From NCBI RefSeq assembly GCF_025770735.1, contig NZ_JAODPB010000008.1, positions 1-64,000 of the forward strand: DNA of 64,000 nt, written 5' to 3'. Each line of letters opens with the position of its first letter. The first letter of the stretch is position 1. Position numbers and translations under genes: made by a program. The notes under the pieces are model-generated. The model was not told where the DNA came from and did no database searches. It was given only the letters and a program-made list of their open reading frames with translations. Positions 50,517 to 60,589 of this stretch are shown piece after piece. Source of the DNA: Shouchella tritolerans. GTDB taxonomy: Bacteria > Bacillota > Bacilli > Bacillales > Bacillaceae_D.

Positions 50517-51506
50517 ATGGAACAAGTGGTGTTGGAGCTTAAAAATTTGCAAACAACATTCCAGTCTGGCAAAACAGCCGTTCCTGCAGTAGATGGCGTC
50601 AGCCTTCATGTCCGAAAAGGGGAAGTGTTAGGGATTGTAGGCGAATCTGGCTGCGGAAAAAGCGTAACGTCGCTATCGATTATGCAGTTAATCCCGAGTC
50701 CGCCTGGAAAAATTGCCGGTGGCGAAATCCTCTATAAAGGTGAAAACATTGCCAAGGCAAAGGCCAAGCGAATGAAACGTGTAAGAGGAAAAGAAATTTC
50801 AATGATTTTCCAAGAGCCGATGACGTCCCTTAATCCACTCTTTACGATTGGAAACCAACTGATTGAGGCGATTCGCAACCATAACAAAATCAGCAAAAAA
50901 GAAGCGCGTGCCAAAGCGATCCAATTAGTACGCGATGTGGGCATACCACGAGCGGAGGAAATCATTCATGAGTATCCCCACCAGCTTTCAGGCGGGATGC
51001 GGCAGCGGATTATGATTGCGATGGCGATGTCTTGCGATCCAGAAGTGCTTATTGCTGATGAACCAACAACGGCGCTCGATGTCACGATACAAGCGCAAAT
51101 TCTTGATTTAATGAAATCTTTAAATGAAGAAAAAGGCATGGCGATTTTGCTCATTACCCATGACTTAGGCGTTGTCGCCGATATTTGCCACCGAGTCGTT
51201 GTCATGTATGCTGGACAAGTAGTGGAAGAAGGGACTGTGCGGACGATCTTAAAACAGCCGAAACATCCGTATACACAGGGACTTATCCGTTCGCTGCCAA
51301 AGCTAACAGAACGAAAACAGCAATTGTATTCGATTCCAGGCACTGTCCCACAGCCAGGGACCATTGAACAAGGTTGCCGCTTTGCTGAACGATGCGAATT
51401 TGCTTTCGAGGCTTGTTTTCAGAAAAGTCCAGCGCTTCTTGAACTAGAGAACGGCCATGCTTGCCGTTGTTTGCTATACGAAGGAGGCAACGAAGATGCC
51501 GGCTAA
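50517..51506 (+). CDS. Peptide ABC transporter ATPase, DppD/OppD type
   Basis: The protein has 329 residues from ATG 50517; the in-frame ATG at 50511 abuts the AGGAGG and is too close. It has Walker [22 protein letters not shown]-loop [16 protein letters not shown], signature [16 protein letters not shown], Walker [19 protein letters not shown] and the C-terminal oligopeptide-type cysteine motif [16 protein letters not shown]. That motif may bind an iron-sulfur cluster. It is first gene of a five-gene importer operon. Confidence 0.92.
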   Translation: MEQVVLELKNLQTTFQSGKTAVPAVDGVSLHVRKGEVLGIVGESGCGKSVTSLSIMQLIPSPPGKIAGGEILYKGENIAKAKAKRMKRVRGKEISMIFQEPMTSLNPLFTIGNQLIEAIRNHNKISKKEARAKAIQLVRDVGIPRAEEIIHEYPHQLSGGMRQRIMIAMAMSCDPEVLIADEPTTALDVTIQAQILDLMKSLNEEKGMAILLITHDLGVVADICHRVVVMYAGQVVEEGTVRTILKQPKHPYTQGLIRSLPKLTERKQQLYSIPGTVPQPGTIEQGCRFAERCEFAFEACFQKSPALLELENGHACRCLLYEGGNEDAG

Positions 51507-52494
51507 GCCGATTTTGGAAGTAAAGCAGTTAAAAACGTATTTTTCAATTAATGGCGGCGTATTTTCCAGAAAAATCGGAGAAGTGAAAGCAGTAGATGGC
51601 GTCACCTTTTCGGTCAGTGAAGGCGAAATTTTAGGAATTGTTGGCGAATCAGGCTGCGGAAAGTCAACGACGGGAAAGTCCATTTTGCGCTTAATCGAGC
51701 CGACAGAAGGGGAGGTCGTTTTTAACGGTCAAAAAGTGACAGCTTTGCCTGCTGAAGATGTACGGAAATTGCGCCGAGATATGCAAATGATTTTCCAAGA
51801 TCCGTATGCGTCCCTTAATCCACGGCACACAGTGGAAAAAATCATCAGCGAGCCTTTAAAAGTACACGGCATTGGCACGAAGGAAGAACAAAAACAGAAA
51901 GTCGTAGAGCTTCTAGAAACGGTGGGCTTGCGTCCAGAACATGCAAAGCGTTACCCTCATCAGTTTAGCGGCGGCCAACGCCAGCGGATTGGGATTGCCA
52001 GGGCGCTAGCGGTAAACCCAAAACTCGTGATTTGTGACGAGCCTGTTTCCGCATTAGACGTTTCGGTGCAGTCACAAATTTTAAATTTAATGGAACGATT
52101 AAAAGACGAATTTAAGCTTACATATTTGTTTATTGCCCATGATTTAAGCGTCGTAAAGCATATCAGTGACCGCGTCGGTGTGATGTACCTTGGGCGGCTC
52201 GTCGAATTGGCCGACAAAGACACGTTATATGAGATGCCAAAGCATCCGTATACAAAAGCATTATTGTCGGCCGTTCCCGTTCCTGACCCAGACATTAAGA
52301 ATGAACGGATTGTCCTTACTGGCGATGTGCCAAGCCCGTCAAATCCGCCAAGTGGCTGTACGTTCCACACGCGCTGCCCCTCGTGTATGGACATATGCAA
52401 AACAAAAACGCCTGTTTGGCGTGACGTCGGCAATGGCCAGTTTACAGCGTGCCATTTGTACAATGAAACCAACGAAAAGGAGATGAGCAAATGA
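51496..52494 (+). CDS. Peptide ABC transporter ATPase, DppF/OppF type
   Basis: The protein has 332 residues from ATG 51496, with AAGGAGG upstream, overlapping the end of the preceding gene by 11 bases. It has Walker [36 protein letters not shown], signature [20 protein letters not shown], Walker [18 protein letters not shown] and the C-terminal [17 protein letters not shown] motif. It forms the ATPase heterodimer with the first gene product. Confidence 0.92.
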   Translation: MPAKPILEVKQLKTYFSINGGVFSRKIGEVKAVDGVTFSVSEGEILGIVGESGCGKSTTGKSILRLIEPTEGEVVFNGQKVTALPAEDVRKLRRDMQMIFQDPYASLNPRHTVEKIISEPLKVHGIGTKEEQKQKVVELLETVGLRPEHAKRYPHQFSGGQRQRIGIARALAVNPKLVICDEPVSALDVSVQSQILNLMERLKDEFKLTYLFIAHDLSVVKHISDRVGVMYLGRLVELADKDTLYEMPKHPYTKALLSAVPVPDPDIKNERIVLTGDVPSPSNPPSGCTFHTRCPSCMDICKTKTPVWRDVGNGQFTACHLYNETNEKEMSK

Positions 52495-54146
52495 AAAAAG
52501 CAAAAATGCCTCTTTTCTCTGCGGCGTTGTTAGCCGTCTTTGCCCTTGGTGCATGCGGAGGCAATGAGACAGGCACAGATGGAAATGGAACTGGCGAACA
52601 AAACAACAGCGGCGGTGAAGAAAGCAGCAGCGGGGGCACGCTTATTTTTGCCCGAGGCGGCGACTCGCAAAGCCTTGATTATGCTTCGGTTACAGACGGG
52701 GAATCGTCCCGTGTGACCAAACAAATTTATGAAACGCTGATTGAATTTGCCGATGATTCATTTGAACTGGAGCCAGGGCTTGCCAAAGATTGGGACGTTG
52801 ATGACGATGGGCTCCGTTATGTGTTCTATTTGCAAGAAGGCGTTACGTTTCACGATGGCACGCCATTTAACGCTGATGCGGTGAAAACAAATTTTGAGCG
52901 CTGGGCTGACCCAGACCATGAATATGCCTTTACTGATGAAGGGTACAGTTACAGTGTATACGGTACCCAGTTCGGCGGTTTTAAAGACGATGAAGGCCAT
53001 GTGATTGAGGAAATTAACGTTATAAATGATTATGAAGTCGAGTTTATCCTGTCCAAACCCCTTGGTTCATTTTTACAAAACATGGGAATGAGCTATTTTG
53101 CAATCACATCTCCAGCAGCCCTTGAAGAATATGGTGCTGACATTGATGAAAATCCAGTTGGTACAGGGCCGTTCAAATTTGTCAGTTGGACAAAAGATGC
53201 GAGCATTGTCCTCGAAAAAAATGAAGATTACTGGCAGGATGGCTTGCCAAAACTAGATGGCGTCACTTTCCAAGTGATACCTGATAACTCAGCGCGCTTA
53301 ACGGCGCTCCAATCTGGTGAAATTGATTTAATGGATGGCCTTGCCCCTGATGATGCCGCCATGATTGAAGGGCAAGCGGGATTGACAACGTTTGAGCGGA
53401 CGCCAAACAACGTTGGCTATCTAGGCTTCAATATAGAAAAGGAGCCATTTGATGATGTCCGCGTGCGCCAGGCGATTAACCACGCCATTGATAAAAATGA
53501 AATTATTCATAATATTTACGGTGGATTGGCGGAGCCGGCTGCCAATGCTGTACCGAAAGATTACCTTGGGCACAATGATGACGTTGTCGCCTATGAATAC
53601 GACATGGATCAAGCAAAAGAATTGCTCGAAGAAGCTGGTTATGGCGATGGGTTTGAATTTGATTTGTGGACGATGCCAGTGAGCCGCCCTTACATGCCTG
53701 ATCCTGAACAAGCAGCGGTGGTGATCCAAGATGCCCTGAGTGAATTAAACATTACCGCTAATATCGTCACAAAAGAATGGGCAACGTACCTGGAGGAAAT
53801 CGAGCTTGGCTATCAAGATATGTTCATGCTTGGCTGGTCTGGCGTTAATGGTGACCCTGATTACTTCCTCGGCAGCTTGTTGTCTACAGACGGCATTCCT
53901 GGCAGCAACCAAATGTTTTTTAGCAACGAGGAAGTCGATGCCTTGTTAGCAGAAGCAAAGACGACGATTGATCCAGACGAGCGGGCCGCATTGTACGAAG
54001 AAGCGCAATTGATCATTCATGAAGAAGCGCCAATGGTGCCTCTTGTCCACGCCATTCCTGCGCTCGCTGGAGTCGACACCATTTCCGGCTATGTTCCGCA
54101 TCCGTCAACAAGCGAGAGCTTGAAACATGTAGAAATTTCAAACTAG
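52491..54146 (+). CDS. Family 5 peptide-binding lipoprotein, DppA/OppA type
   Basis: This 551-residue lipoprotein has a signal ending FALGACGGN, followed by a low-complexity Gly/Ser/Asn linker. The SBP_bac_5 core follows: [50 protein letters not shown] and [20 protein letters not shown]. It overlaps the ATPase gene (ATGA). Motifs resemble glutathione/dipeptide-binding GsiB/DppA proteins more than OppA. An attenuator hairpin follows before the permeases. Confidence 0.92.
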   Translation: MKKAKMPLFSAALLAVFALGACGGNETGTDGNGTGEQNNSGGEESSSGGTLIFARGGDSQSLDYASVTDGESSRVTKQIYETLIEFADDSFELEPGLAKDWDVDDDGLRYVFYLQEGVTFHDGTPFNADAVKTNFERWADPDHEYAFTDEGYSYSVYGTQFGGFKDDEGHVIEEINVINDYEVEFILSKPLGSFLQNMGMSYFAITSPAALEEYGADIDENPVGTGPFKFVSWTKDASIVLEKNEDYWQDGLPKLDGVTFQVIPDNSARLTALQSGEIDLMDGLAPDDAAMIEGQAGLTTFERTPNNVGYLGFNIEKEPFDDVRVRQAINHAIDKNEIIHNIYGGLAEPAANAVPKDYLGHNDDVVAYEYDMDQAKELLEEAGYGDGFEFDLWTMPVSRPYMPDPEQAAVVIQDALSELNITANIVTKEWATYLEEIELGYQDMFMLGWSGVNGDPDYFLGSLLSTDGIPGSNQMFFSNEEVDALLAEAKTTIDPDERAALYEEAQLIIHEEAPMVPLVHAIPALAGVDTISGYVPHPSTSESLKHVEISN

Positions 54147-54153
54147 CCTACTG

Positions 54154-54190
54154 CAGGCAGCAGACAATTCCCTGCTGCCTGTCTTTATTC
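54154..54190 (+). terminator. Intercistronic hairpin (attenuator)
   Basis: CAGGCAGCAG and CTGCTGCCTG form a ten-base-pair perfect stem followed by TCTTTATTC. It lies between the binding-protein gene and the permeases. Partial termination here would give more binding protein than permease, as is common in ABC importers. Confidence 0.8.
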
Positions 54191-54210
54191 AATAAAATGA
54201 GGTGATGTCG

Positions 54211-55215
54211 ATGTTGGCGTACGCGATCCGCCGGGTACTTTTGCTTATACCGGTTCTCTTTGGCATGACGCTTGTGACGTTTTCGATTATCCAGCTTATT
54301 CCTGGAAACCCAGCGCAAACGATTTTAGGGGAACAAGCAACGCCACAAGCGATTGCAGCACTTGAAGAACAGCTTGGCTTAAATGAGCCATTTTGGGTGC
54401 AATATGGCGTTTACATATCCGATTTGCTATCAGGCGACTTAGGGGTTTCCCTTAGAACGAATAATGACATTGCCCAAGAAATGTGGCCGTATTTGGCCGG
54501 GACATTAGAGTTAACGGTATTTGCAATGTTGTTTGCGATTTTTGTTGGCGTCAACGCAGGGATTATTAGCGCCTGGAAGCAAAACTCGATTTTTGACTAT
54601 ACAAGCATGGTTGTCGCACTGATTGGCGTTTCTATGCCCGTCTTCTGGCTTGCTTTAATGGAACAATGGTTTTTTGCCCAGGAGCTTGGCTGGTTTCCGG
54701 CTTTTGGCCGCAACAATCCTCGTGAACCAGTTGAAGCGATTACGCACCTGTATATTTTAGATGCAGCATTGACCGGAAATTGGCAGCAATTGGGGACGAC
54801 GCTTAAACACTTAGTCTTGCCGATGGTTGCCCTTGGCACCATTCCGATGGCGATTATTGCGAGGATGACCCGTTCAAGCATGCTTGAAGTGCTCCGGTCT
54901 GATTATATTCGCACCGTCCAAGCGAAAGGGTCGAACCAGTCTGTTGTCATCTACAAACATGCTTTAAAAAACGCCTTTATTCCTGTCATCACAGTCGTCG
55001 GTTTACAAGCGGGCACCCTTTTAGGTGGTGCCATTTTAACGGAAACGATATTCAGTTGGCCAGGCATTGGACGCTACATTTATGACGCTATTTCATATCG
55101 GGATTATCCAGTCATTCAATCAGGAATTCTTGTGATCGCCTTCATTTTTGTATGTATCAATTTAGTGGTTGATTTGCTTTATGCCGCCATTGACCCGCGG
55201 ATTAAATATGATTAG
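54211..55215 (+). CDS. Peptide ABC permease, DppB type
   Basis: The protein has 334 residues from ATG 54211 (AGGTGAT upstream; ATG 54205 is possible). It opens with LAYAIRRVLLLIPVLFGMTL and has LIPGNPAQTILGEQATPQAI, six helices and the EAA-like loop RTVQAKGSNQSVVIYKHALK. The ending ETIFSWPGIGRYIYDAI is typical of this family. It pairs with the following DppC-type permease. Confidence 0.92.
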   Translation: MLAYAIRRVLLLIPVLFGMTLVTFSIIQLIPGNPAQTILGEQATPQAIAALEEQLGLNEPFWVQYGVYISDLLSGDLGVSLRTNNDIAQEMWPYLAGTLELTVFAMLFAIFVGVNAGIISAWKQNSIFDYTSMVVALIGVSMPVFWLALMEQWFFAQELGWFPAFGRNNPREPVEAITHLYILDAALTGNWQQLGTTLKHLVLPMVALGTIPMAIIARMTRSSMLEVLRSDYIRTVQAKGSNQSVVIYKHALKNAFIPVITVVGLQAGTLLGGAILTETIFSWPGIGRYIYDAISYRDYPVIQSGILVIAFIFVCINLVVDLLYAAIDPRIKYD

Positions 55216-55227
55216 GGGGGACCGGAT

Positions 55228-56139
55228 GTGGAAACGGAAACGCAGTTAGCAACAAGCCCATCTCCCAAGCGTCCAGAAAAAAAGGACAACAAAGAAAAGT
55301 CTCCATGGGCGACTATGATTGTTCAGCTAATCGAACATAAACTATCTTTAATTGGTTTAATCATTATTACCTGTTTTCTATTACTCGCATTGCTGGCTCC
55401 TTATTTAACGCCGTATTCTTTTGCCGAAACCAATTCGTCGATTCGGTTATTGCCCCCTTCGGGCGATCATTGGTTTGGCACGGACGATCTCGGCCGCGAC
55501 GTGTTTACAAGGGTCGCTTATGGAGCGCGGATTTCCCTTTTGATCGGTTTTTTCGCCGTCACTGGCGCAATGGTTGTCGGTACGCTGCTCGGACTAATTG
55601 CAGGCTTTTACGGAAAGTGGGTTGATATGCTTCTTTCCCGTGTCTTTGATGTGATGCTTGCTTTTCCGAGCATTTTGCTGGCGATTGCGATTGTTGCCAT
55701 TCTTGGCCCGTCGCTTTCCAACGCGATGCTAGCGATTGCGATTATTAATGTACCGATCTTTGCACGCCTTGTACGGTCTAAAGTCATCAGCCTTAAACAG
55801 GAAGAGTTCGTAATGGCGGCCCGTGCCCAAGGAATGAAAAACGGCCGTTTGCTGTTTCACCATATTCTCCCGAACAGCATGGCGCCAATCATTGTCCAGG
55901 CGACATTGGGATTTGGCGTCGCCATTATTGAAGCGGCCGCACTTGGCTTTCTCGGCATGGGGGCGAGTCCGCCGACGCCAGAGTGGGGCAAAATGCTTGC
56001 TGATTCAAGAGGCTACATTCAAAACGCCTACTGGTCTGTCCTTTTCCCAGGTTTGTCGATTATGCTAGTCGTGCTTGGCTTTAACATGGTAGGCGATGGG
56101 TTGCGTGATGCATTGGACCCGAAAATGAAGCGGAAATAA
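55228..56139 (+). CDS. Peptide ABC permease, DppC type
   Basis: This 303-residue permease has a GTG start with AGGGGGG upstream. It has an N-terminal charged tail, then IGLIIITCFLLLALLAPYLT and the OppC signature HWFGTDDLGRDVFTRVAYGA. The EAA loop is MAARAQGMKNGRLLFHHILP and the close is LGFLGMGASPPTPEWGKMLA. It completes the importer. A histidine phosphatase gene follows with 13 bases between. Confidence 0.92.
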   Translation: METETQLATSPSPKRPEKKDNKEKSPWATMIVQLIEHKLSLIGLIIITCFLLLALLAPYLTPYSFAETNSSIRLLPPSGDHWFGTDDLGRDVFTRVAYGARISLLIGFFAVTGAMVVGTLLGLIAGFYGKWVDMLLSRVFDVMLAFPSILLAIAIVAILGPSLSNAMLAIAIINVPIFARLVRSKVISLKQEEFVMAARAQGMKNGRLLFHHILPNSMAPIIVQATLGFGVAIIEAAALGFLGMGASPPTPEWGKMLADSRGYIQNAYWSVLFPGLSIMLVVLGFNMVGDGLRDALDPKMKRK

Positions 56140-56152
56140 GGAGGCGTTAACA

Positions 56153-56689
56153 CTGAAATCATCCGTATATATCGTTCGGCATGCCGAGGCAACTGGGCAA
56201 CAGCCCGATGCTCCCTTAACAGAGAAGGGGGAAAGCGATGCTGAGCGCTTAGCTAATTTTTTTCATCGAAAAGGCATTAAACATATCGTTTCAAGCCCAT
56301 TTGCCCGTGCAGTGGCGACCGCTAAACCAACCGCAGAAAAATTAGCGCTTCGTGTAAAGCAAGACCAACGTTTGCAGGAACGGGTTTTATGCGGAAAACC
56401 GGTAGACAATTGGTTGGAATTGTTAGAGAGCAGTTTTCAAGATATGGACAAACAATGGCAAGGCGGCGAGTCATCCAATCAGGCAAAAAAGCGAATTTTG
56501 ACCGTTGTGGAGGAAGCCGCACAAACACTAGAACCAACCGTTATTGTTAGTCATGGAAACCTAATTTCGTTGCTGTTGCATGCAGTCAATCCACAGTTTG
56601 GTTTCCAGCAATGGAAAGACATGCAGTGCCCCGAAGTTTTTCACGTGGATCTACGAAGTCAAACGATCGAAAAAATGGATATTTCCTAG
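56153..56689 (+). CDS. Histidine phosphatase (phosphoglycerate mutase-like), CTG start
   Basis: The protein has about 178 residues. The catalytic N terminus KSSVYIVRHAEATGQQPDAP is encoded directly after a CTG at 56153, eight bases downstream of AAGGAGG. A conventional ATG appears only after this essential motif (from 56312), so CTG initiation is the likely start. The second catalytic histidine is in VIVSHGNLISLLLH, and the family arginine is in SSPFARAVATAKPTA. Members remove phosphate from sugars, nucleotides or small acids. It is last gene of the peptide importer transcript. Confidence 0.83.
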   Translation: MKSSVYIVRHAEATGQQPDAPLTEKGESDAERLANFFHRKGIKHIVSSPFARAVATAKPTAEKLALRVKQDQRLQERVLCGKPVDNWLELLESSFQDMDKQWQGGESSNQAKKRILTVVEEAAQTLEPTVIVSHGNLISLLLHAVNPQFGFQQWKDMQCPEVFHVDLRSQTIEKMDIS

Positions 56690-56698
56690 AAAAAAACA

Positions 56699-56745
56699 AG
56701 CCAGCTTGTAATGCCATTGTGCTTCCAAGCTGGCTCGTTCTCTTA
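56699..56745 (+). terminator. Terminator of the Dpp operon
   Basis: AGCCAGCTTG and CAAGCTGGCT form a perfect ten-base-pair stem with a 17-base loop, followed by CGTTCTCTT. It lies ten bases after the phosphatase stop. Confidence 0.8.
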
Positions 56746-56779
56746 AAAAATAAAGCTACTCTTTCCGGGCATCATTTGC

Positions 56780-56802
56780 TATAATGACCTGACGAACGTT
56801 CG
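56780..56802 (+). promoter_or_regulatory. Minus-10 box and palindromic operator of the TetR-MATE operon
   Basis: A consensus TATAAT at 56780-56785 is followed seven bases later by the perfect palindrome CGAACGTTCG at 56793-56802. The palindrome sits over the expected transcription start. That is where an autoregulating TetR-type repressor would bind. Confidence 0.6.
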
Positions 56803-56811
56803 GAAGGTGGG

Positions 56812-57408
56812 GTGGGAGTGACAGCAAAAGATATTAAATCAGCCGCATTTAAATTTTTTTCACGGCATGGCTATGAAGGCGCGTCGTTGTCGCAAATCGC
56901 CCATGAAGCGGGGATAAAGAAACAGAGCATTTACACGCATTTTGACGGAAAAGATGATTTGTTTATGCAAGTCGTTCATGATGTGGCTGAGTTGGAATTG
57001 GACATGAAAACGAAGCTGCTCAAGGACTTCCAAGACGAGGCATTTGAACAACAGCTTTTTCGTTATGTGTCTGAACATAAACGACTTGTTGAAGAGGATG
57101 AACGGTTTTTCTTTTGGTTGCGAATTTCGTTTTTTCCGCCCGTTCATCTTTATGATGCAGTTGAGGAAATCTTTATGCGCAATGAGGAGCAAATTGAAAG
57201 GCTGATCCATCAGTTGTTTGCTAAAGCGATAAAGGCGAAACGAATCGGGAGCCAAAACCCGGAAACGCCGACACTTGCTTTTATGGCATTGTTGGATGCT
57301 TTGGCTATTGAGCTCGTATATGGGGCAGACAAAGAAAGAATCAAGAAAAAGACGGCTGCTGGCTGGGCCGTTTTTTGGCGAGGAATTATGGCAGGTGAAG
57401 ACATGTGA
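56812..57408 (+). CDS. TetR-family transcriptional repressor
   Basis: The protein has 198 residues with a GTG start (56812 or 56818) after GGAAGGTGG. The N-terminal HTH is textbook: IKSAAFKFFSRHGYEGASLS, QIAHEAGIKKQSIYTHFDGK, DDLFMQVV. The C-terminal ligand domain is not conserved. It overlaps the MATE gene (ATGTGAG), so it almost certainly represses this efflux operon and responds to a pump substrate. Confidence 0.9.
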   Translation: MGVTAKDIKSAAFKFFSRHGYEGASLSQIAHEAGIKKQSIYTHFDGKDDLFMQVVHDVAELELDMKTKLLKDFQDEAFEQQLFRYVSEHKRLVEEDERFFFWLRISFFPPVHLYDAVEEIFMRNEEQIERLIHQLFAKAIKAKRIGSQNPETPTLAFMALLDALAIELVYGADKERIKKKTAAGWAVFWRGIMAGEDM

Positions 57409-58757
57409 GTACACAACATACACAAAATCCTTTAGACACGCAACCAGTAGGAAAAATATTCCTCCGTTATTTAATCCCATCATTAGTTGGGATGATTTTA
57501 ATGGCTGTCAACTTGGCGGTTGATGGAATTATGGTTGGAAATAAATTGGGCCCAGTTGCCCTTGCTGGCGTTAATATTGCTGGTCCTGTATACACCGTGT
57601 TTGTCGCAATGTCCCTTTGGCTTGGTATAGGTGGCGCGACCATGTACTCTCAGAGTATGGGACAAAAAGAGCCGGAGCGTGCCCGGTTTATTTTTACCCA
57701 CTCCCTAGTCTTAATTGGGTCTGGCACGCTTATCATTGGCTTAATTGCTTGGATGTTCCATGAACCGCTTGTTTATGCGCTAGGCGCAAATAATGAAACG
57801 GCTCCGTTTGCCGCCGATTATATGAATGTATTTTTAGTGTTTGGCTTTGTTTTTACATTGGAAAATGCGTTTAGTATTTTTGTACGCAATGACGGCAATC
57901 CGAACTTGGCGATGGCAGCGCTTGTGACAACTGCTTGTTCCAATGTAGGGATCAACTATATGATTTTATACGTGTTTGATATGGGTGTTCGTGAAATTGC
58001 TTTTGGCACGATTTTGGCGGCAACATTAGGGTTGCTTGTGCTCACTTCCCATTTTTTTACGAAAAAAAGCAATCTCAAACTTGTTAAATTTACATTTGAA
58101 AAGCCTTTAATGGTCAAAGCGTTTACGCTTGGCTTCCCAAGTTTTCTTGCTGAAGTAGGCATTTCCGTATTTACCATTTCACATAACATTATGTTTGCCC
58201 GTTTGGCAGGCACAGTGGGCGTAGCGGCTTTTTCTGTTTTAAATTATGTTCACGGCGTCATGTTGCTCATGTTCTTAGGGATGGGATCGGCAATTCAGCC
58301 GATCATTAGCTACTTCCATGGAGCAGAGGAAGCTGCGAAAAAACGGGCGATTATGCGAATCGCTATAAGGACCGCTTTTATCGCCGGCGCGGCTTGCTTC
58401 TTGGTTGGCCAAGTGGCAGCTACCCCGATTGTCCATTTATTTGGGGATTTTCCGACTGAAGTAAAGGAAATGGCTACCCTTGGGATACGTTTGTTTTTCA
58501 TCGCTTATTTTGTTATGGGTATCAATTTTGTCTTAATGAGTTATTTTCAATCAATTGGTTCTGTGGCAGTAGCGACGTGGATTACCGCAGGGAGAGAGAT
58601 TCTGTTTATGCTGCTGTTTCTCCTTACAGTCCCGTTTGTGTTTGGCGCCAATGCGATTTGGCTGTCCATTCCGTTCGCTGAACTAGCGGTATTGACATTT
58701 ATCTTCGTTTATTTAAAGCGGAACCGGATTGTTTTTAGGGAGGATAGAGGACTTTAA
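57405..58757 (+). CDS. MATE-family multidrug efflux protein
   Basis: This 450-residue membrane protein has 12 helices and a GTG start overlapping the TetR stop. MATE features are IPSLVGMILMAVNLAVDGIM, GGATMYSQSMGQKEPERARF, FSIFVRNDGNPNLAMAALVT and the second-half mirror LGFPSFLAEVGISVFTISHN. MATE proteins expel drugs or cationic toxins by sodium or proton exchange. Control by the co-transcribed TetR protein is inferred. Confidence 0.92.
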   Translation: MSTQHTQNPLDTQPVGKIFLRYLIPSLVGMILMAVNLAVDGIMVGNKLGPVALAGVNIAGPVYTVFVAMSLWLGIGGATMYSQSMGQKEPERARFIFTHSLVLIGSGTLIIGLIAWMFHEPLVYALGANNETAPFAADYMNVFLVFGFVFTLENAFSIFVRNDGNPNLAMAALVTTACSNVGINYMILYVFDMGVREIAFGTILAATLGLLVLTSHFFTKKSNLKLVKFTFEKPLMVKAFTLGFPSFLAEVGISVFTISHNIMFARLAGTVGVAAFSVLNYVHGVMLLMFLGMGSAIQPIISYFHGAEEAAKKRAIMRIAIRTAFIAGAACFLVGQVAATPIVHLFGDFPTEVKEMATLGIRLFFIAYFVMGINFVLMSYFQSIGSVAVATWITAGREILFMLLFLLTVPFVFGANAIWLSIPFAELAVLTFIFVYLKRNRIVFREDRGL

Positions 58758-58822
58758 AAAGCGCGTATATAAGCGAATGTCATCGTTCAGTCGACGCCAT
58801 TGGATGTTCAAAAAGAGTGCAT

Positions 58823-58874
58823 AAAAAACGCTGATAACCGTCTTCGCTATCTTAGACGTTATCAGCGTTTTTTC
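58823..58874. terminator. Bidirectional terminator
   Basis: AAAAAACGCTGATAAC and GTTATCAGCGTTTTTT form a long stem with T runs on both strands. It sits between the convergent MATE and proC-type genes and can end both transcripts. Confidence 0.92.
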
Positions 58875-58901
58875 GCTTTCTTCAAGAGATCCGTGGAGTA
58901 T

Positions 58902-59702
58902 TTAATTTCGTCTATTTTTTGCGTGGTCTGTAACAGCGTGAACCGCACGTTGAAGCATCGCGGAAAATTGGTCATTGCCAAGGGAAATAAGCCCTGCTTC
59001 AGTCGCACCGCCAGGCGTCGTCACTTGGTCGCGCAGTTCTTGCGGGGGAGAGCCCGTTTCCAACATCTTTATGCTGCCAGCAAGCATCGTTTCCACCAAA
59101 TGTCGTGCTTGTTTATCGGTGATGCCAAAGGATAGAGCCATTTTTTCAAGTTGCAGCGCGAATTCATAGACAAAAGCTGGCGCACTGCCTGTAATGGCGG
59201 TCAAATTATGAATTTGCTCTTCCGAAAGCTCTTCCCCTGCTCCGATGGCGTGTACAATCTCTTTCACTAGCAGCTTTTGCTTCCCAGATACGTTTTTCCC
59301 GAATGCGTAAAGGCTGATCGATGCGCCAACTTGTGCGGCGGTATTCGGCATAATCCATGCCGCCGCTGTTCCTTCCGGCAATTGTGCTTCCATGTCACTC
59401 GGCCCAATCCCAGCGGCAACAGTGATGATTAGTTGGTCGCGAATCATAGGGGCCAACTCGGAAAAGACTTCTCCATGGGCAGACGGGGGCATCGCTAACA
59501 GAAGGACATCTGCCTTTGCGGCAATCGATGCATGCTTGTCAACTGGCGTAATGGCATAACGCTGTGCTAGCTCGCCTAGGCGTTCTTTGTTTGTGCGATT
59601 GGTGACATAAATTGAGTCAAATGGTTGCTTAGGCTGGCGCAACAACCCGGAAAAAATCGCTTCAGCCATGCGGCCAGCGCCAATAAATAAAATCGATGGC
59701 AA
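58902..59702 (-). CDS. proC: Pyrroline-5-carboxylate reductase
   Basis: This 266-residue protein has a TTG start with AGGGGGA upstream. The N-terminal Rossmann motif is ILFIGAGRMAEAIFSGLL. The C-terminal ProC signature is AFVYEFALQLEKMALSFGIT, AGSIKMLETGSPPQELRDQV and TTPGGATEAGL. It reduces pyrroline-5-carboxylate to proline with NADPH. Several Bacillaceae carry two or three paralogues, and this one stands alone with no proA or proB. Proline accumulation for osmoprotection is a possible role. Confidence 0.9.
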   Translation of the reverse strand: MPSILFIGAGRMAEAIFSGLLRQPKQPFDSIYVTNRTNKERLGELAQRYAITPVDKHASIAAKADVLLLAMPPSAHGEVFSELAPMIRDQLIITVAAGIGPSDMEAQLPEGTAAAWIMPNTAAQVGASISLYAFGKNVSGKQKLLVKEIVHAIGAGEELSEEQIHNLTAITGSAPAFVYEFALQLEKMALSFGITDKQARHLVETMLAGSIKMLETGSPPQELRDQVTTPGGATEAGLISLGNDQFSAMLQRAVHAVTDHAKNRRN

Positions 59703-59785
59703 CGTTTATCCCCCTAAAAAGAATCATGCATATTAGTTAATTTGGCACCGGTCTCAGTCTTGGCTAACAAGCGTCAATCTGAAAA

Positions 59786-60589
59786 TTACACGACTTTTTT
59801 GCGCAGTGCGCTAGAAATTAAATCAATAATCAATACAAATACGACTAAGCCAATCAAAATAATGCCGACACGGTCCCAACTTCTGCCTTGGATGGCAAAT
59901 AAAAGCGGCGTGCCAATCCCTCCAGCAGCTACCACTCCAAGTGTCGAAGCCGAGCGCATATTGATTTCAAATCGATACAATGTCGCAGAAATAAAGCCAG
60001 GTAACACTTGGGGCACGACTGCGAACCAAAGGATTTGCAATTTGTTTGCCCCAGCAGCAACGAGCGCTTCTGAAGGACCAGGATCAATCGATTCAATTTC
60101 TTCGGCATATAATTTGCCGAGCATGCCAACGGCGCTAAAGCCAAGGGCGAGCATTCCAGCGTACGGGCCAGGACCTACAATCGCAATAAAGAGCAACGCC
60201 ATCACCATATCAGGGAATGTGCGGAAAAAGCTCAAAAAGGACTTTCCAGATCCTGAGACAATTCGCTTTACGCTCAAGTTTCTCGCTGCCCAAAATGCAA
60301 TCGGAAAAGAAAGAACAACAGAGAGGCTAATGCCAACAAGAGCAATGGCAAATGTTTCAAGCAAATTTGAGATTAAATCGACTTCGCCTGCACGGTATAC
60401 ATAAGACCAATCAGGGTTTAAAAATCCGTCCATGATCGCGCCTGTAATCACCCAGGCATTTTTCGTAATTCCGCTATAATCAATGCCGCTAAAGCCCCAA
60501 ATGTAAATGAGTAACAGCCCAAGAATAATCGCGGCTGATTTGATCCGCTGCTTTTTTGGCTTTTCGATTGTGCTTCTTAAATCACTCAT
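59786..60589 (-). CDS. phnE: Phosphonate/phosphite ABC permease PhnE (second)
   Basis: This 267-residue protein has six helices, opening with the charged tail LRSTIEKPKKQRIKSAAIIL. PhnE motifs are SFLSFFRTFPDMVMALLFIA, EEIESIDPGPSEALVAAGAN and RFEINMRSASTLGVVAAGGI. It overlaps the previous permease gene by four bases. The two permeases are paralogues and probably heterodimerise. Confidence 0.9.
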   Translation of the reverse strand: MSDLRSTIEKPKKQRIKSAAIILGLLLIYIWGFSGIDYSGITKNAWVITGAIMDGFLNPDWSYVYRAGEVDLISNLLETFAIALVGISLSVVLSFPIAFWAARNLSVKRIVSGSGKSFLSFFRTFPDMVMALLFIAIVGPGPYAGMLALGFSAVGMLGKLYAEEIESIDPGPSEALVAAGANKLQILWFAVVPQVLPGFISATLYRFEINMRSASTLGVVAAGGIGTPLLFAIQGRSWDRVGIILIGLVVFVLIIDLISSALRKKVV

